Positions 23,153-30,257 of a DNA stretch of 36,060 nt are shown here, piece after piece. A program made the translations under genes and the position numbers. The notes below the pieces were generated by a model. The model ran no database searches, was not told the DNA's origin, and worked only from the letters and a program-made list of their open reading frames with translations. How positions within the stretch are numbered: the first letter of the stretch is position 1; every line of letters begins with the position of its first letter. The stretch is from Erythrobacter sp. (GTDB taxonomy: Bacteria > Pseudomonadota > Alphaproteobacteria > Sphingomonadales > Sphingomonadaceae), in assembly GCA_013822695.1 (NCBI GenBank), contig PNKW01000027.1:1-36060 (forward strand). The letters are read 5' to 3'.

Positions 23153-24142
23153 TTACTGGTCGATGGTGACGTCGAAAGTGACGCTGCGGTTGGTGCCCGC
23201 CGGCACGCTGCCGAGCGTGACGCTGATCCCGCTGGCGTCGGAGGCGGTCCCGGCGTCGGTGTCAGCCGCGTCGGTCAGCGTGCCCGCATCGAGCGCGAGC
23301 GTGTCCGGCACATAGGTCGTGCCGGCCGGAATGGCGTCGGTGACGATGAGGTTGGCGACGTTGCCGCTCCCGCTGACGCGCGCTTCGATGGTAAAGGTCG
23401 CGGTCGCGCCCGGCACCGCGCTGGTGCCGCCGAAAGGATCGCGCAGGGCAACCGACTTGACGAGCTGGACGCTCGCGACTGCGCTGCTCAGCGTGCCGCG
23501 CGCATCGGCGAGCGCGCCGGTCGATCCGACCACCGCATCCCCGCCGCCTTCGCCTTCGCCCGCAAACACCGTGCCGGGCGTGCCGTTGCCGGTCGCGGCG
23601 GCGGCGGTAAGCTGAAGATTGCTGGTGTCGCCGTCGGCCGCGGTGTCGGGCACGGTGACGAGCACGAACACAGTGACGCGCGCATCGGGCGCCAGCACCG
23701 GGGTGGTCAGCGGGCCGGTGAGCACCTGGTCGATACCTTCTTCATAGACGCCGTTGCCGTCGCTATCGATGGCGACGCCGCGCACGGTCACGTCGAAATC
23801 ATTGCCCGCAACAGCCGGATCGGCGGTGAGCAGGAAGGCCTCGGGGCCGTTGCCGGGGTTGGTCACTTCGAAGGTCAGCACGGCGTTGCCGCGGGTGGTG
23901 CTGATCGGCCCGGTGTCGAGCGAGGTCACGGTGACATCGAGCAGTTCGTCGACGCGCACGGTGACCCTGTTCGAATCGACGCTGCGCGGCGTGCCGGCTT
24001 CATCGAAGCTGGCGGTGGCGGTGTTCTCGATCAGCGTGCCGGCCGTGACGCCCGCCGCGAGCGCAGGGGTGGCGGCACCGGCCAGCAGGGCGGTGGCAAT
24101 GATCGAGGCGAGGGGGCCGTACTGGCGAGCATGGTTGGTCAT
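23153..24142 (-). CDS. DUF11-locus protein A: exported DUF11-type protein, first gene of the run
   Basis: This protein has 329 residues from the ATG at 24142; a GTG three codons earlier is also open. The signal peptide is SIIATALLAGAATPALA (about residues 12-29). The N-terminal motif AGTLIENTATASFDEAGTPRSVDSNRVTVRV is shared with D. A Ca-type loop DSDGNGVYEEGID lies near the middle. A Gly/Glu run (GEGEGGGDA) follows, then a DUF11 domain (LVKSVALRDPFGGTSAVPGATATFTIEARVSGSG). It ends in VPAGTNRSVTFDVTIDQ, again the closing strand seen in B, C and E. A CtrA-like box lies 21 bases upstream. It heads the minus-strand run A-B-C-D-E, which has no convincing terminator inside. Confidence 0.8.
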   Translation of the reverse strand: MTNHARQYGPLASIIATALLAGAATPALAAGVTAGTLIENTATASFDEAGTPRSVDSNRVTVRVDELLDVTVTSLDTGPISTTRGNAVLTFEVTNPGNGPEAFLLTADPAVAGNDFDVTVRGVAIDSDGNGVYEEGIDQVLTGPLTTPVLAPDARVTVFVLVTVPDTAADGDTSNLQLTAAAATGNGTPGTVFAGEGEGGGDAVVGSTGALADARGTLSSAVASVQLVKSVALRDPFGGTSAVPGATATFTIEARVSGSGNVANLIVTDAIPAGTTYVPDTLALDAGTLTDAADTDAGTASDASGISVTLGSVPAGTNRSVTFDVTIDQ

Positions 24143-24163
24143 GCTCCGCACAATTACGGATTA

Positions 24164-24182
24164 ATGGTTAGCAACCCGTTAG
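24164..24182 (-). promoter_or_regulatory. CtrA-like box before gene A
   Basis: On the minus strand it reads CTAA, 7 bases, CTAA, CCAT, close to the CtrA full site TTAA-N7-TTAA and half-site TTAACCAT with one change per half. It ends 21 bases before the ATG at 24142. The following bases also resemble the leader of gene E (a cggag just before the ATG in both). The close distance to the start would suit a repressor or a site overlapping the promoter better than an activator. Confidence 0.4.
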
Positions 24183-24236
24183 CCTTACCAAAGCCTTTCA
24201 AGGTAACTAGGGTTGGCGACCGAAGGGCGTTGCCCG

Positions 24237-24656
24237 TCAGGTCGCGAACAGGCTGGCCGGATCGGCGAAGGCCTTGAACTCGAGCGCATTGCCCGATGGA
24301 TCGCGCAGGAACATCGTCGCCTGCTCGCCCGGCTGGCCCTTGAAGCGGATGGTCGGTTCGATCACGAAGTCGCAGCCCCCCGCCCGCAGACGCTCGGCGA
24401 GCGCCTCCCAGTCGGCCATGCAGAGCACCAGCCCGAAATGGGGCACGGGCACGCCGTGGCCGTCGACATGGTTGCTGGCGCGGTCCCCCGCCTGCCCCGG
24501 CGCCAGGTGGGCAACGATCTGGTGGCCGTGGAAATCGAAATCGACCCATTCCTCCGAGGAACGCCCCTCTGCGCAGCCCATCACCTCGCCATAGAAACGG
24601 CGCGCAGCGGCCAGATCGTCGACCGGGAAGGCGAGGTGGAAGGGGGGGAGGGTCAT
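24237..24656 (-). CDS. VOC-family (glyoxalase/dioxygenase-like) protein
   Basis: This 139-residue protein folds as two beta-alpha-beta-beta-beta modules. The first opens [23 protein letters not shown] with a metal-ligand His near the start. The second has [22 protein letters not shown] and closes [15 protein letters not shown] with the typical Glu ligand. The insert [15 protein letters not shown] is common in small glyoxalase-like proteins of bacteria. The substrate is unknown. AAGGAG stands 8 bases before the ATG, a strong ribosome-binding site. It is divergent from the GST gene across 105 bases, and both may serve detoxification. Confidence 0.88.
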   Translation of the reverse strand: MTLPPFHLAFPVDDLAAARRFYGEVMGCAEGRSSEEWVDFDFHGHQIVAHLAPGQAGDRASNHVDGHGVPVPHFGLVLCMADWEALAERLRAGGCDFVIEPTIRFKGQPGEQATMFLRDPSGNALEFKAFADPASLFAT

Positions 24657-24761
24657 CGGTCGGCTCCTTGTTTGCGTCCGATAGCCCGTTCAGCCTCGAC
24701 AGTGCCAGTCTGAATTCCTAGGGGAGCGGCTTGAACCGTCTCGCAGGTGGAGCGCAGACCC

Positions 24762-25424
24762 ATGAAACTCATCATCGGCAACAAGAACTACTCGAGCTGG
24801 AGCCTGCGGGGCTGGCTCGCGCTCAAGCAGTCGGGTCTGCACTTCGAGGAACTGACCGTGCCGATCATGGGCGAGGAGTGGGACCGGCTGAAGCAGGACA
24901 TGGGCGAGGTCCAGCCCTCCAGCGGCAAGGTGCCGATCCTGTGGGATGGCGATGCGGTGGTGTGGGACAGCCTCGCGATCATGGAATATTGCGCCGACAA
25001 GGTCGGACGCGAGCGGTTCTGGCCCAAGGATGATGCCGCCCGCGCGATGGCGCGCGCGATGGTGGCCGAGATGCACTCGGGCTACCTCTCGCTCCGGCGC
25101 GAAATGCCGATGAACGTGCGGCGCCGGGTCGAGCTGCCCGGTATCTCCGAGCAGGCCCGCCACGACATCGTGCGCATCCTCACCCTGTGGGCCGAAGCCC
25201 GCGCGCGCCACGGCAGCGCGGGGCCTTACCTGTTCGGCACCTTCGGCGCGGCTGACATCTTCTATGCTCCGGTGGTGACGCGCTTCGTCACCTACGGGAT
25301 CGGCGTGCCCGGCTTCGCGCAGGCCTATATGGAGGCGCTGCTCGAACATGACTGGATGCGCGAATGGACCGGCGCGGCCGAGGAAGAGGAATGGGTGATC
25401 GAACAGTTCGAGATGGTGCGCTGA
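24762..25424 (+). CDS. glutathione S-transferase family protein
   Basis: This 220-residue cytoplasmic protein has an N-terminal thioredoxin-like domain (LIIGNKNYSSWSLRGWLALKQSG), with the Ser residues of the SSWS motif in the catalytic position. The GSH-binding segment is KVPILWDGDAVVWDSLAIMEY. The helical C-terminal domain follows (GPYLFGTFGAADIFYAPVVTRF). This sequence type is widespread in alphaproteobacteria and beta-class-like. The ATG at 24762 begins the homology; an in-frame start at 24747 adds MERRP. The stop overlaps the next start in TGATG, so it is coupled to the S1/P1 nuclease gene. Confidence 0.9.
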   Translation: MKLIIGNKNYSSWSLRGWLALKQSGLHFEELTVPIMGEEWDRLKQDMGEVQPSSGKVPILWDGDAVVWDSLAIMEYCADKVGRERFWPKDDAARAMARAMVAEMHSGYLSLRREMPMNVRRRVELPGISEQARHDIVRILTLWAEARARHGSAGPYLFGTFGAADIFYAPVVTRFVTYGIGVPGFAQAYMEALLEHDWMREWTGAAEEEEWVIEQFEMVR

Positions 25425-26314
25425 TGATACGGCAACTGCTGGCCTATGCGGCGCTGCTGCTGGCGCTGATCCCCGCCCCGGCGCTGGCATGGGGCGAATA
25501 TGCCCACCGCCAGACCGCGACCATCGCGCTCGCCAATGTCTCGCCCGAAGTGCGCGCCAAGGTGCGCTCACTGCTCGCGCGTGAGAAGGATCTCGGCACG
25601 CCGAACTGCCCCTTGAAGACGCTCGAGGACGCCTCCGTCTGGGCCGATTGCGTGCGCGCCGAAGGCTGGCGCTGGGGCTACACCGCCGCTTGGCACTACC
25701 GCACCGCGCCGGTGTGCAAGGCCTTCGACCCCAAGGCCAACTGTTCCGGCGGCAATTGCGTCACCGCGCAGATCACGCGTGCGCAGCGGGTGCTCGCCGA
25801 CGAGCGGCTGCCTGCGCCGGTCCGGCTGGAGGCGCTCGCCTTCCTCGTGCACTTTGCTGGCGATGTGCACATGCCGCTCCATTCGGGCGACAACGAGGAC
25901 CGCGGCGGCAATGACCGCGAGGCCGATTACGGGATCATCCCCGGCCTCAACCTGCACTGGATCTGGGACGGCCCGCTGGCCGAGCGCGCGATCAGCGATC
26001 CCGCCGATCCGGTGGTGCGGCGCTACTCGGCGGCAGAGCGCGCGGAGCTGGCCGGAGGCGCGCCCGACGACTGGGGCCGCGAGAGCTGGGAGATCGCGCG
26101 GAGCTTCGTCTACCCCACCGCCTTCGACACCGAGGATCTGTGCAGCCAGCCGCTGCCCGCAAAGACCGCGCTCAGCCAGGAGGACATCATCCGCGGCGTG
26201 CCGATCGCGCGCAGACGCGTAGTGCAGGCGGGTCTGCGGATCGCGGGTCTGCTCGAGGATGCCTTCAAGCCCGGCCCGCTGGTGCCGGACGAGCCACGGC
26301 GTCGGAGAGGCTAG
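25424..26314 (+). CDS. secreted S1/P1-type nuclease
   Basis: This is a 296-residue exported zinc nuclease of single-stranded DNA and RNA. The signal peptide is residues 1-22 (LAYAALLLALIPAPALA). The mature protein starts WGEYAHRQTA, giving the N-terminal Trp and a His of the tri-zinc site. Further ligands are seen in DASVWADC, WHYRTAP, HFAGDVHMPLHSGDNEDRGGND and NLHWIWD. All the expected zinc-binding segments are present, so activity is likely, with phosphate scavenging or eDNA turnover as possible roles. The start overlaps the GST stop by one base. The stop codon shares the CTAG at 26311-26314 with the converging cupin gene. Confidence 0.93.
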   Translation: MIRQLLAYAALLLALIPAPALAWGEYAHRQTATIALANVSPEVRAKVRSLLAREKDLGTPNCPLKTLEDASVWADCVRAEGWRWGYTAAWHYRTAPVCKAFDPKANCSGGNCVTAQITRAQRVLADERLPAPVRLEALAFLVHFAGDVHMPLHSGDNEDRGGNDREADYGIIPGLNLHWIWDGPLAERAISDPADPVVRRYSAAERAELAGGAPDDWGRESWEIARSFVYPTAFDTEDLCSQPLPAKTALSQEDIIRGVPIARRRVVQAGLRIAGLLEDAFKPGPLVPDEPRRRRG

Positions 26315-26778
26315 GGCGTGCGGCGCGCGTCGTAACGGGAGCCGTCCTTGCGCGCATAGCCTTCGGCGTCGAACACCATGTCGATATCGGGATATTCGCC
26401 GCTGTCGGCCGCCTTGTCCCCGGCGCTGATGGCGACGAACACGCAAGGCGCGTCCGAGCGGTTGTGGAGGCAGTGCCCGTTGGCCTCGCCCGCCGGGAAG
26501 GCCAGCACGTCGCCCGGGCCGACCGGGGTCTCGCCGTGGTCGTCGATCAGCACCGCATGGCCTTCCAGCACCACCACCAGCTCGTCCTCCTCGCGGTGCC
26601 AGTGGCGCTGCGAGGAGAAGGCGCCCGGCAGCAAGGTGCAATGGCTCGCGCCCATCCGGGTCAGGCCCGCCACCGGCGCGAGGCGGCGGTACCAGCGCCC
26701 CTCGACCGCGGCATCGAAGGGCGCGGGGTATCCGGTCGCATTGGTCTGGGGAATCGCGGCAAGATCAAGCTTGGGCAT
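26311..26778 (-). CDS. cupin-domain protein
   Basis: This 155-residue single-domain cupin has the metal-binding motif 1 (SQRHWHREEDELVVVLEGHAVLID: two His, a Glu and a later His) and motif 2 (VGPGDVLAFPAGEANGHCLHN). The C-terminus (DIDMVFDAEGYARKDGSRYDAR) is typical of small bacterial cupins annotated as transcription-factor-like or sugar-binding; no substrate can be given. The ATG at 26778 is preferred over a start three codons earlier. It converges with the S1/P1 nuclease gene and shares the stop sequence CTAG. It is divergent from dapE with only 29 bases between start codons, so promoters must overlap. Confidence 0.87.
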   Translation of the reverse strand: MPKLDLAAIPQTNATGYPAPFDAAVEGRWYRRLAPVAGLTRMGASHCTLLPGAFSSQRHWHREEDELVVVLEGHAVLIDDHGETPVGPGDVLAFPAGEANGHCLHNRSDAPCVFVAISAGDKAADSGEYPDIDMVFDAEGYARKDGSRYDARRTP

Positions 26779-26807
26779 CGGCGGCAACTCCTGCTAGGCC
26801 TCCCCTG

Positions 26808-27959
26808 ATGCTCGACACGCTCGACCTTGCCAAGCGCCTCATTGCCGCGCCTTCCGTTACCCCCGCAACCGGGGCTGTGTTCGCCGAGCTTGAGGCCATG
26901 CTGCTGCCGCTGGGCTTCGCCGTCCACCGTTTTACCCGTGGGCAAGGGCCCGAGGGTTCCGAAGAAGCGCCGGTCGAGAACCTCTTTGCGCTGCGCCCCG
27001 GCCCCGATGGCTCGAGGCACTTCGCCTTCGCCGGACATCTCGATGTCGTGCCGCCGGGCGAGGGCTGGGCCTCGGACCCCTTCGTGCCGGAGGAACGCGG
27101 CGAGCTGCTCCACGGGCGCGGGGCGGTCGACATGAAGGGGGCGATCGCCGCGATGGTCGCCGCCGTCGCCGATGTGCCGCAGGACGCGGGCACGATCAGC
27201 TTCATCATCACCGGCGACGAGGAAGGCCCCGCGCTCCACGGCACCCGCGCGCTGATTGATCACATGGCGGCCCAAGGCATCCAGCCCGACCTGTGCCTCG
27301 TCGGCGAGCCGACCTCGGTCCACCGCCTCGGCGACATGGTCAAGATCGGCCGCAGGGGCTCGGTCAATATCTTCATCACCGTGGAGGGCACGCAGGGCCA
27401 CGTCGCCTACCCGCACCTCGCCGACAACCCGCTGCCCAAGCTGGTCGCGATCCTCGCCGAGCTTGACGCTCTCACGCTCGACACCGGCACGAAGTGGTTC
27501 CAGCCCTCCAACCTCGAGATCACCGAAATCGCGGCCCCCAACAAGGCGCACAACGTCATCCCGGCGCGGGGCGAGGCGCGCATCTCGATCCGCTTCAACG
27601 ACCTCCACACCGGCCACAGCCTGTCCGAACGGGTCTGCGCCATCGCCGAGAAGCACGGCGGAAAGGCGCGGCCCGTGATCTCGGGCGAGCCTTTCCTGAC
27701 CGAGCCGGGAGCGTTCTCCAGATTGGTTAGCGAAGCGGTCGAAGCCGAGACCGGACTCACCCCCGAACTCAGCACCACAGGCGGCACCTCTGACGCGCGC
27801 TTCCTGCGCGCCGTCTGCCCGGTGATCGAATTCGGCCTTTGCAACGCGACGATGCACAAGCGCGACGAGGCGGTCGCCATCCCCGATCTCGCCGTGCTCG
27901 CGCGCATCTATGCCCGCATCGCTCGCGCCGCACTGGCGCTCGATAGCCCCGAAGGATAG
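26808..27959 (+). CDS. dapE: succinyl-diaminopimelate desuccinylase
   Basis: This 383-residue cytoplasmic di-zinc M20 hydrolase turns N-succinyl-LL-diaminopimelate into LL-diaminopimelate and succinate, in lysine and cell-wall synthesis. The metal and catalytic motifs are present: AGHLDVVPPGEGW, HGRGAVDMKG (bridging Asp), GDEEGPALHGT (general-base Glu), VGEPTS, the lid domain with GRRGSVNIFITVEGTQGHVAYPHLADNP, and the last ligand in CNATMHKRDE. STTGGTSDARFL is the DapE signature. It has the usual length. The leader is very short (20 bases from the cupin frame) and no strong ribosome-binding site is seen. dapB of the same pathway is also in the window at 34566. Confidence 0.95.
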   Translation: MLDTLDLAKRLIAAPSVTPATGAVFAELEAMLLPLGFAVHRFTRGQGPEGSEEAPVENLFALRPGPDGSRHFAFAGHLDVVPPGEGWASDPFVPEERGELLHGRGAVDMKGAIAAMVAAVADVPQDAGTISFIITGDEEGPALHGTRALIDHMAAQGIQPDLCLVGEPTSVHRLGDMVKIGRRGSVNIFITVEGTQGHVAYPHLADNPLPKLVAILAELDALTLDTGTKWFQPSNLEITEIAAPNKAHNVIPARGEARISIRFNDLHTGHSLSERVCAIAEKHGGKARPVISGEPFLTEPGAFSRLVSEAVEAETGLTPELSTTGGTSDARFLRAVCPVIEFGLCNATMHKRDEAVAIPDLAVLARIYARIARAALALDSPEG

Positions 27960-27968
27960 ACACAGGCG

Positions 27969-29303
27969 ATGGACCGCAAGCTCACCCTCTACATCCTTGC
28001 CGGCATGGTGCTGGGCGTGATCGTCGGCCAGGTGCTCAACCAGAGCCTGCCCGCCGACGTGATCAAGGAACAGATCGCGCCGTGGTTCAAGCTTTTGAGC
28101 GACATCTTCCTCAACCTCATCAAGATGCTGGTCGCGCCGCTGGTGCTCTCGACCATCGTCGTCGGCATCGCCCATATGGGCGACAGCGCCGCGCTGGGCC
28201 GCATCGGCGTGCGCGCGCTGACGTGGTTCATCACCGCGAGCCTCGTCTCGATCGGCCTCGGGCTGGTGCTGGTCAACTTCTTCCAGCCCGGCATCGGCGC
28301 GCCGATCCCCGATGTCTCCGCCGCCACCGCCGCAGTGGGCGAGGTCAAGGAGCTGAAGGCGACCGAGTTCATCCTTTCGATCTTCCCCAAGAACGCGGTC
28401 GAGGCGCTGGCGACCAATAACATCCTGCAAATCCTCGTCTTCTCGATCTTTGCAGGCGTTGCCTTGTCGGCGATTGGCGAGCGCGGCAAGGCGCTGGTCA
28501 CCGGCGCCGATGCGCTTGCCGAGATGATGCTGCAGGTCACCGGCTATGTGATGCGCTATGCGCCGGTCGCGGTGTTCGGCGCGCTCGCCAACGTCGTCGC
28601 GGCGAGCGGGCTTGCGATCCTCGGCACTTACCTCACGCTGCTGACCGAGTTCTACTTCTCGCTGCTGCTCTTGTGGGTGATCCTGCTGGGCGCGGGCGCT
28701 CTGTTCCTTGGCGGGCGCATCTGGACGCTGATCCGCTACATCCGCCAGCCGCTGATGATCGCCTTTTCGACCGCCTCGTCCGAGGCCGCGCTGCCCAAGC
28801 TGTTCGAGCAGCTCGACCGCTTCGGCGTGCCGCGCCGCATTTCGGGCTTCATGCTACCGCTGGGCTACTCGTTCAATCTCGACGGTTCGATGATGTACAT
28901 GAGCTTCGCGACGATCTTCATCGCGCAGGCTTACGGCATCGACCTCAGCATCGGCACGCAGATCATGATCCTGCTGACGCTGATGATTTCCTCGAAGGGC
29001 ATCGCCGCCGTGCCGCGCGCGTCGCTGGTGGTCATTACCGGCACACTGGCGATGTTCGGGCTTCCCGTGGAGGGCGTCGCGATCATCCTTGCCATCGACC
29101 AGTTCCTCGACATGGGCCGCACCGCGACCAACGTGGTCGGCAACGCCGTGGCAACGGCGGTCATCACCAAATGGGAAGGAATGCTCGAGGTCGAAGAGCC
29201 CGACTACGTCGACCACCCCCACGCCCCAGCCCACACCGCCGCCGATGGCCGAGCGGGGCTGGAGCTTGATCCGAGCAATTTCGAGGAAGGCGGGCGGGGC
29301 TGA
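27969..29303 (+). CDS. dicarboxylate/amino acid:cation symporter (DAACS family)
   Basis: This 444-residue inner-membrane transporter of the GltP/DctA type is expected to take up C4-dicarboxylates, glutamate or aspartate with protons or sodium. It has about eight transmembrane segments, the first LYILAGMVLGVIVGQVL. The HP1 serine-rich loop (IAFSTASSEAALPKLFEQL) is present. The signature LPLGYSFNLDGSMMYMSFATIFIAQAYG, the HP2 region (SSKGIAAVPRASLVVI) and the end DQFLDMGRTATNVVGNAVATAVI, which carries the substrate-binding Asp/Arg/Thr/Asn set, all fit. The last 50 residues are a soluble His/Pro tail (DHPHAPAHTAADG). It begins 9 bases after dapE. Confidence 0.93.
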   Translation: MDRKLTLYILAGMVLGVIVGQVLNQSLPADVIKEQIAPWFKLLSDIFLNLIKMLVAPLVLSTIVVGIAHMGDSAALGRIGVRALTWFITASLVSIGLGLVLVNFFQPGIGAPIPDVSAATAAVGEVKELKATEFILSIFPKNAVEALATNNILQILVFSIFAGVALSAIGERGKALVTGADALAEMMLQVTGYVMRYAPVAVFGALANVVAASGLAILGTYLTLLTEFYFSLLLLWVILLGAGALFLGGRIWTLIRYIRQPLMIAFSTASSEAALPKLFEQLDRFGVPRRISGFMLPLGYSFNLDGSMMYMSFATIFIAQAYGIDLSIGTQIMILLTLMISSKGIAAVPRASLVVITGTLAMFGLPVEGVAIILAIDQFLDMGRTATNVVGNAVATAVITKWEGMLEVEEPDYVDHPHAPAHTAADGRAGLELDPSNFEEGGRG

Positions 29304-29331
29304 TGCCTGCGCAAGCGAGGGAAGCATCGCA

Positions 29332-29730
29332 ATGACGCTCAACTGCAAGTGCGGCGCTGTCACGCTCAAGGTCGCTCGCCAGCCGGACTTCATTCATGAG
29401 TGCAACTGCACACTCTGCACCAGCGCGGCGGCGCGCTGGGGCTATTATCATCCGGGCGAGGTGGCCGTTGACGGGGTCACGTCCGGCCATCGCCGCACCG
29501 ACAAGCCGACCGCGAACGCCGAAGTGCATGCGTGCCGGGCATGCGCGGCGACCACCCATTTCGTGATGACCGAAGAGGCGATCGCCTTGCATGGCAACAC
29601 GATGATGGGGGTCAACATGTGGCTGGCGGACCCGGCCGATCTCGCCGGGGTCGAGGTGCGCTATCCTGACGGCCTTGCCTGGAGCGGGCAGGGCGAATGG
29701 GACTATGTGCGCGAAGCTACCACCCTCTAG
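29332..29730 (+). CDS. GFA/CENP-V-fold zinc protein
   Basis: This 132-residue protein has the GFA fold named after glutathione-dependent formaldehyde-activating enzyme. Cys5 and Cys7 (NCKCGAV), Cys24, Cys26 and Cys29 (ECNCTLC), and Cys68 and Cys71 (ACRAC) match the two zinc sites of the family. The usual HFVM and MGVNMWL segments follow. Most members have no proven reaction. The ATG at 29332 is chosen because the homology starts there; gaggga lies about 9-14 bases upstream. The frame is open further back but overlaps the transporter gene. It follows the transporter by 28 bases. Confidence 0.9.
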   Translation: MTLNCKCGAVTLKVARQPDFIHECNCTLCTSAAARWGYYHPGEVAVDGVTSGHRRTDKPTANAEVHACRACAATTHFVMTEEAIALHGNTMMGVNMWLADPADLAGVEVRYPDGLAWSGQGEWDYVREATTL

Positions 29731-29754
29731 GGCTGTCTGGTCGCAGCCGCTGCC

Positions 29755-30192
29755 CTACTCCTTTACCTTCACATACTCCACCGGCACGAACTCGCCCAGC
29801 CCGCATCCTGCGCCGCGTTGCAGCGTGCCCGCGAAGTTCTGGAGCGCATAGACGATCTGCTGGCGGCACAGCTGGTCGATCGAGTTCTCCCAGGTGACCG
29901 CCCGGTCGAGCGTCAGGCCGGGGCAGCGGTTCGGCAGCGTGGAGCGATAGACCTTGCCGCTGCGCATCTCGAAATCGATCACGCTATCGGAGCGCACGAT
30001 GCTCTGCCTGATCTGTGACTGGGTGATGCAGGCCTCCCCCGGTCCGAGCACCGTCACCGCTGGCGTGCGCGCTGCATCCCGCGCGGCGCGCGCGGCCGCA
30101 GCCTCGGGCGAGGGCGCGCAGGCGCCGAGCACCAGCGCGGCAGTCAAGGGCAAGGGGGCGAGCGCGAGGGCAAGCTGCGTGCGGGGGGTCAT
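29755..30192 (-). CDS. DUF6491-like lipoprotein
   Basis: This is a predicted outer-membrane or periplasmic lipoprotein of 145 residues. The signal peptide ends in the lipobox VLGAC (Cys at about residue 25), then an Ala/Arg-rich helix leads to the soluble domain. That domain has ACITQSQIRQSIVRSDSVIDFEM, KVYRSTLPNRCPGLTLDRAV, IDQLCRQQIVY and GAGCGLGEFVPVEY. This pattern of four spaced Cys with CGLG(E/K)F agrees with DUF6491, a family of unknown function common in Sphingomonadales and Caulobacterales; the name is from memory. The ATG at 30192 is preferred to one five codons earlier. It is 65 bases downstream of the VWA gene on the same strand. Confidence 0.75.
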   Translation of the reverse strand: MTPRTQLALALAPLPLTAALVLGACAPSPEAAAARAARDAARTPAVTVLGPGEACITQSQIRQSIVRSDSVIDFEMRSGKVYRSTLPNRCPGLTLDRAVTWENSIDQLCRQQIVYALQNFAGTLQRGAGCGLGEFVPVEYVKVKE

Positions 30193-30257
30193 GGCATCTC
30201 TCTCCACCGAAAGGATGCGCAGATGATGGCCCCCGCGCTTGAACCGCGCCTTAATCC

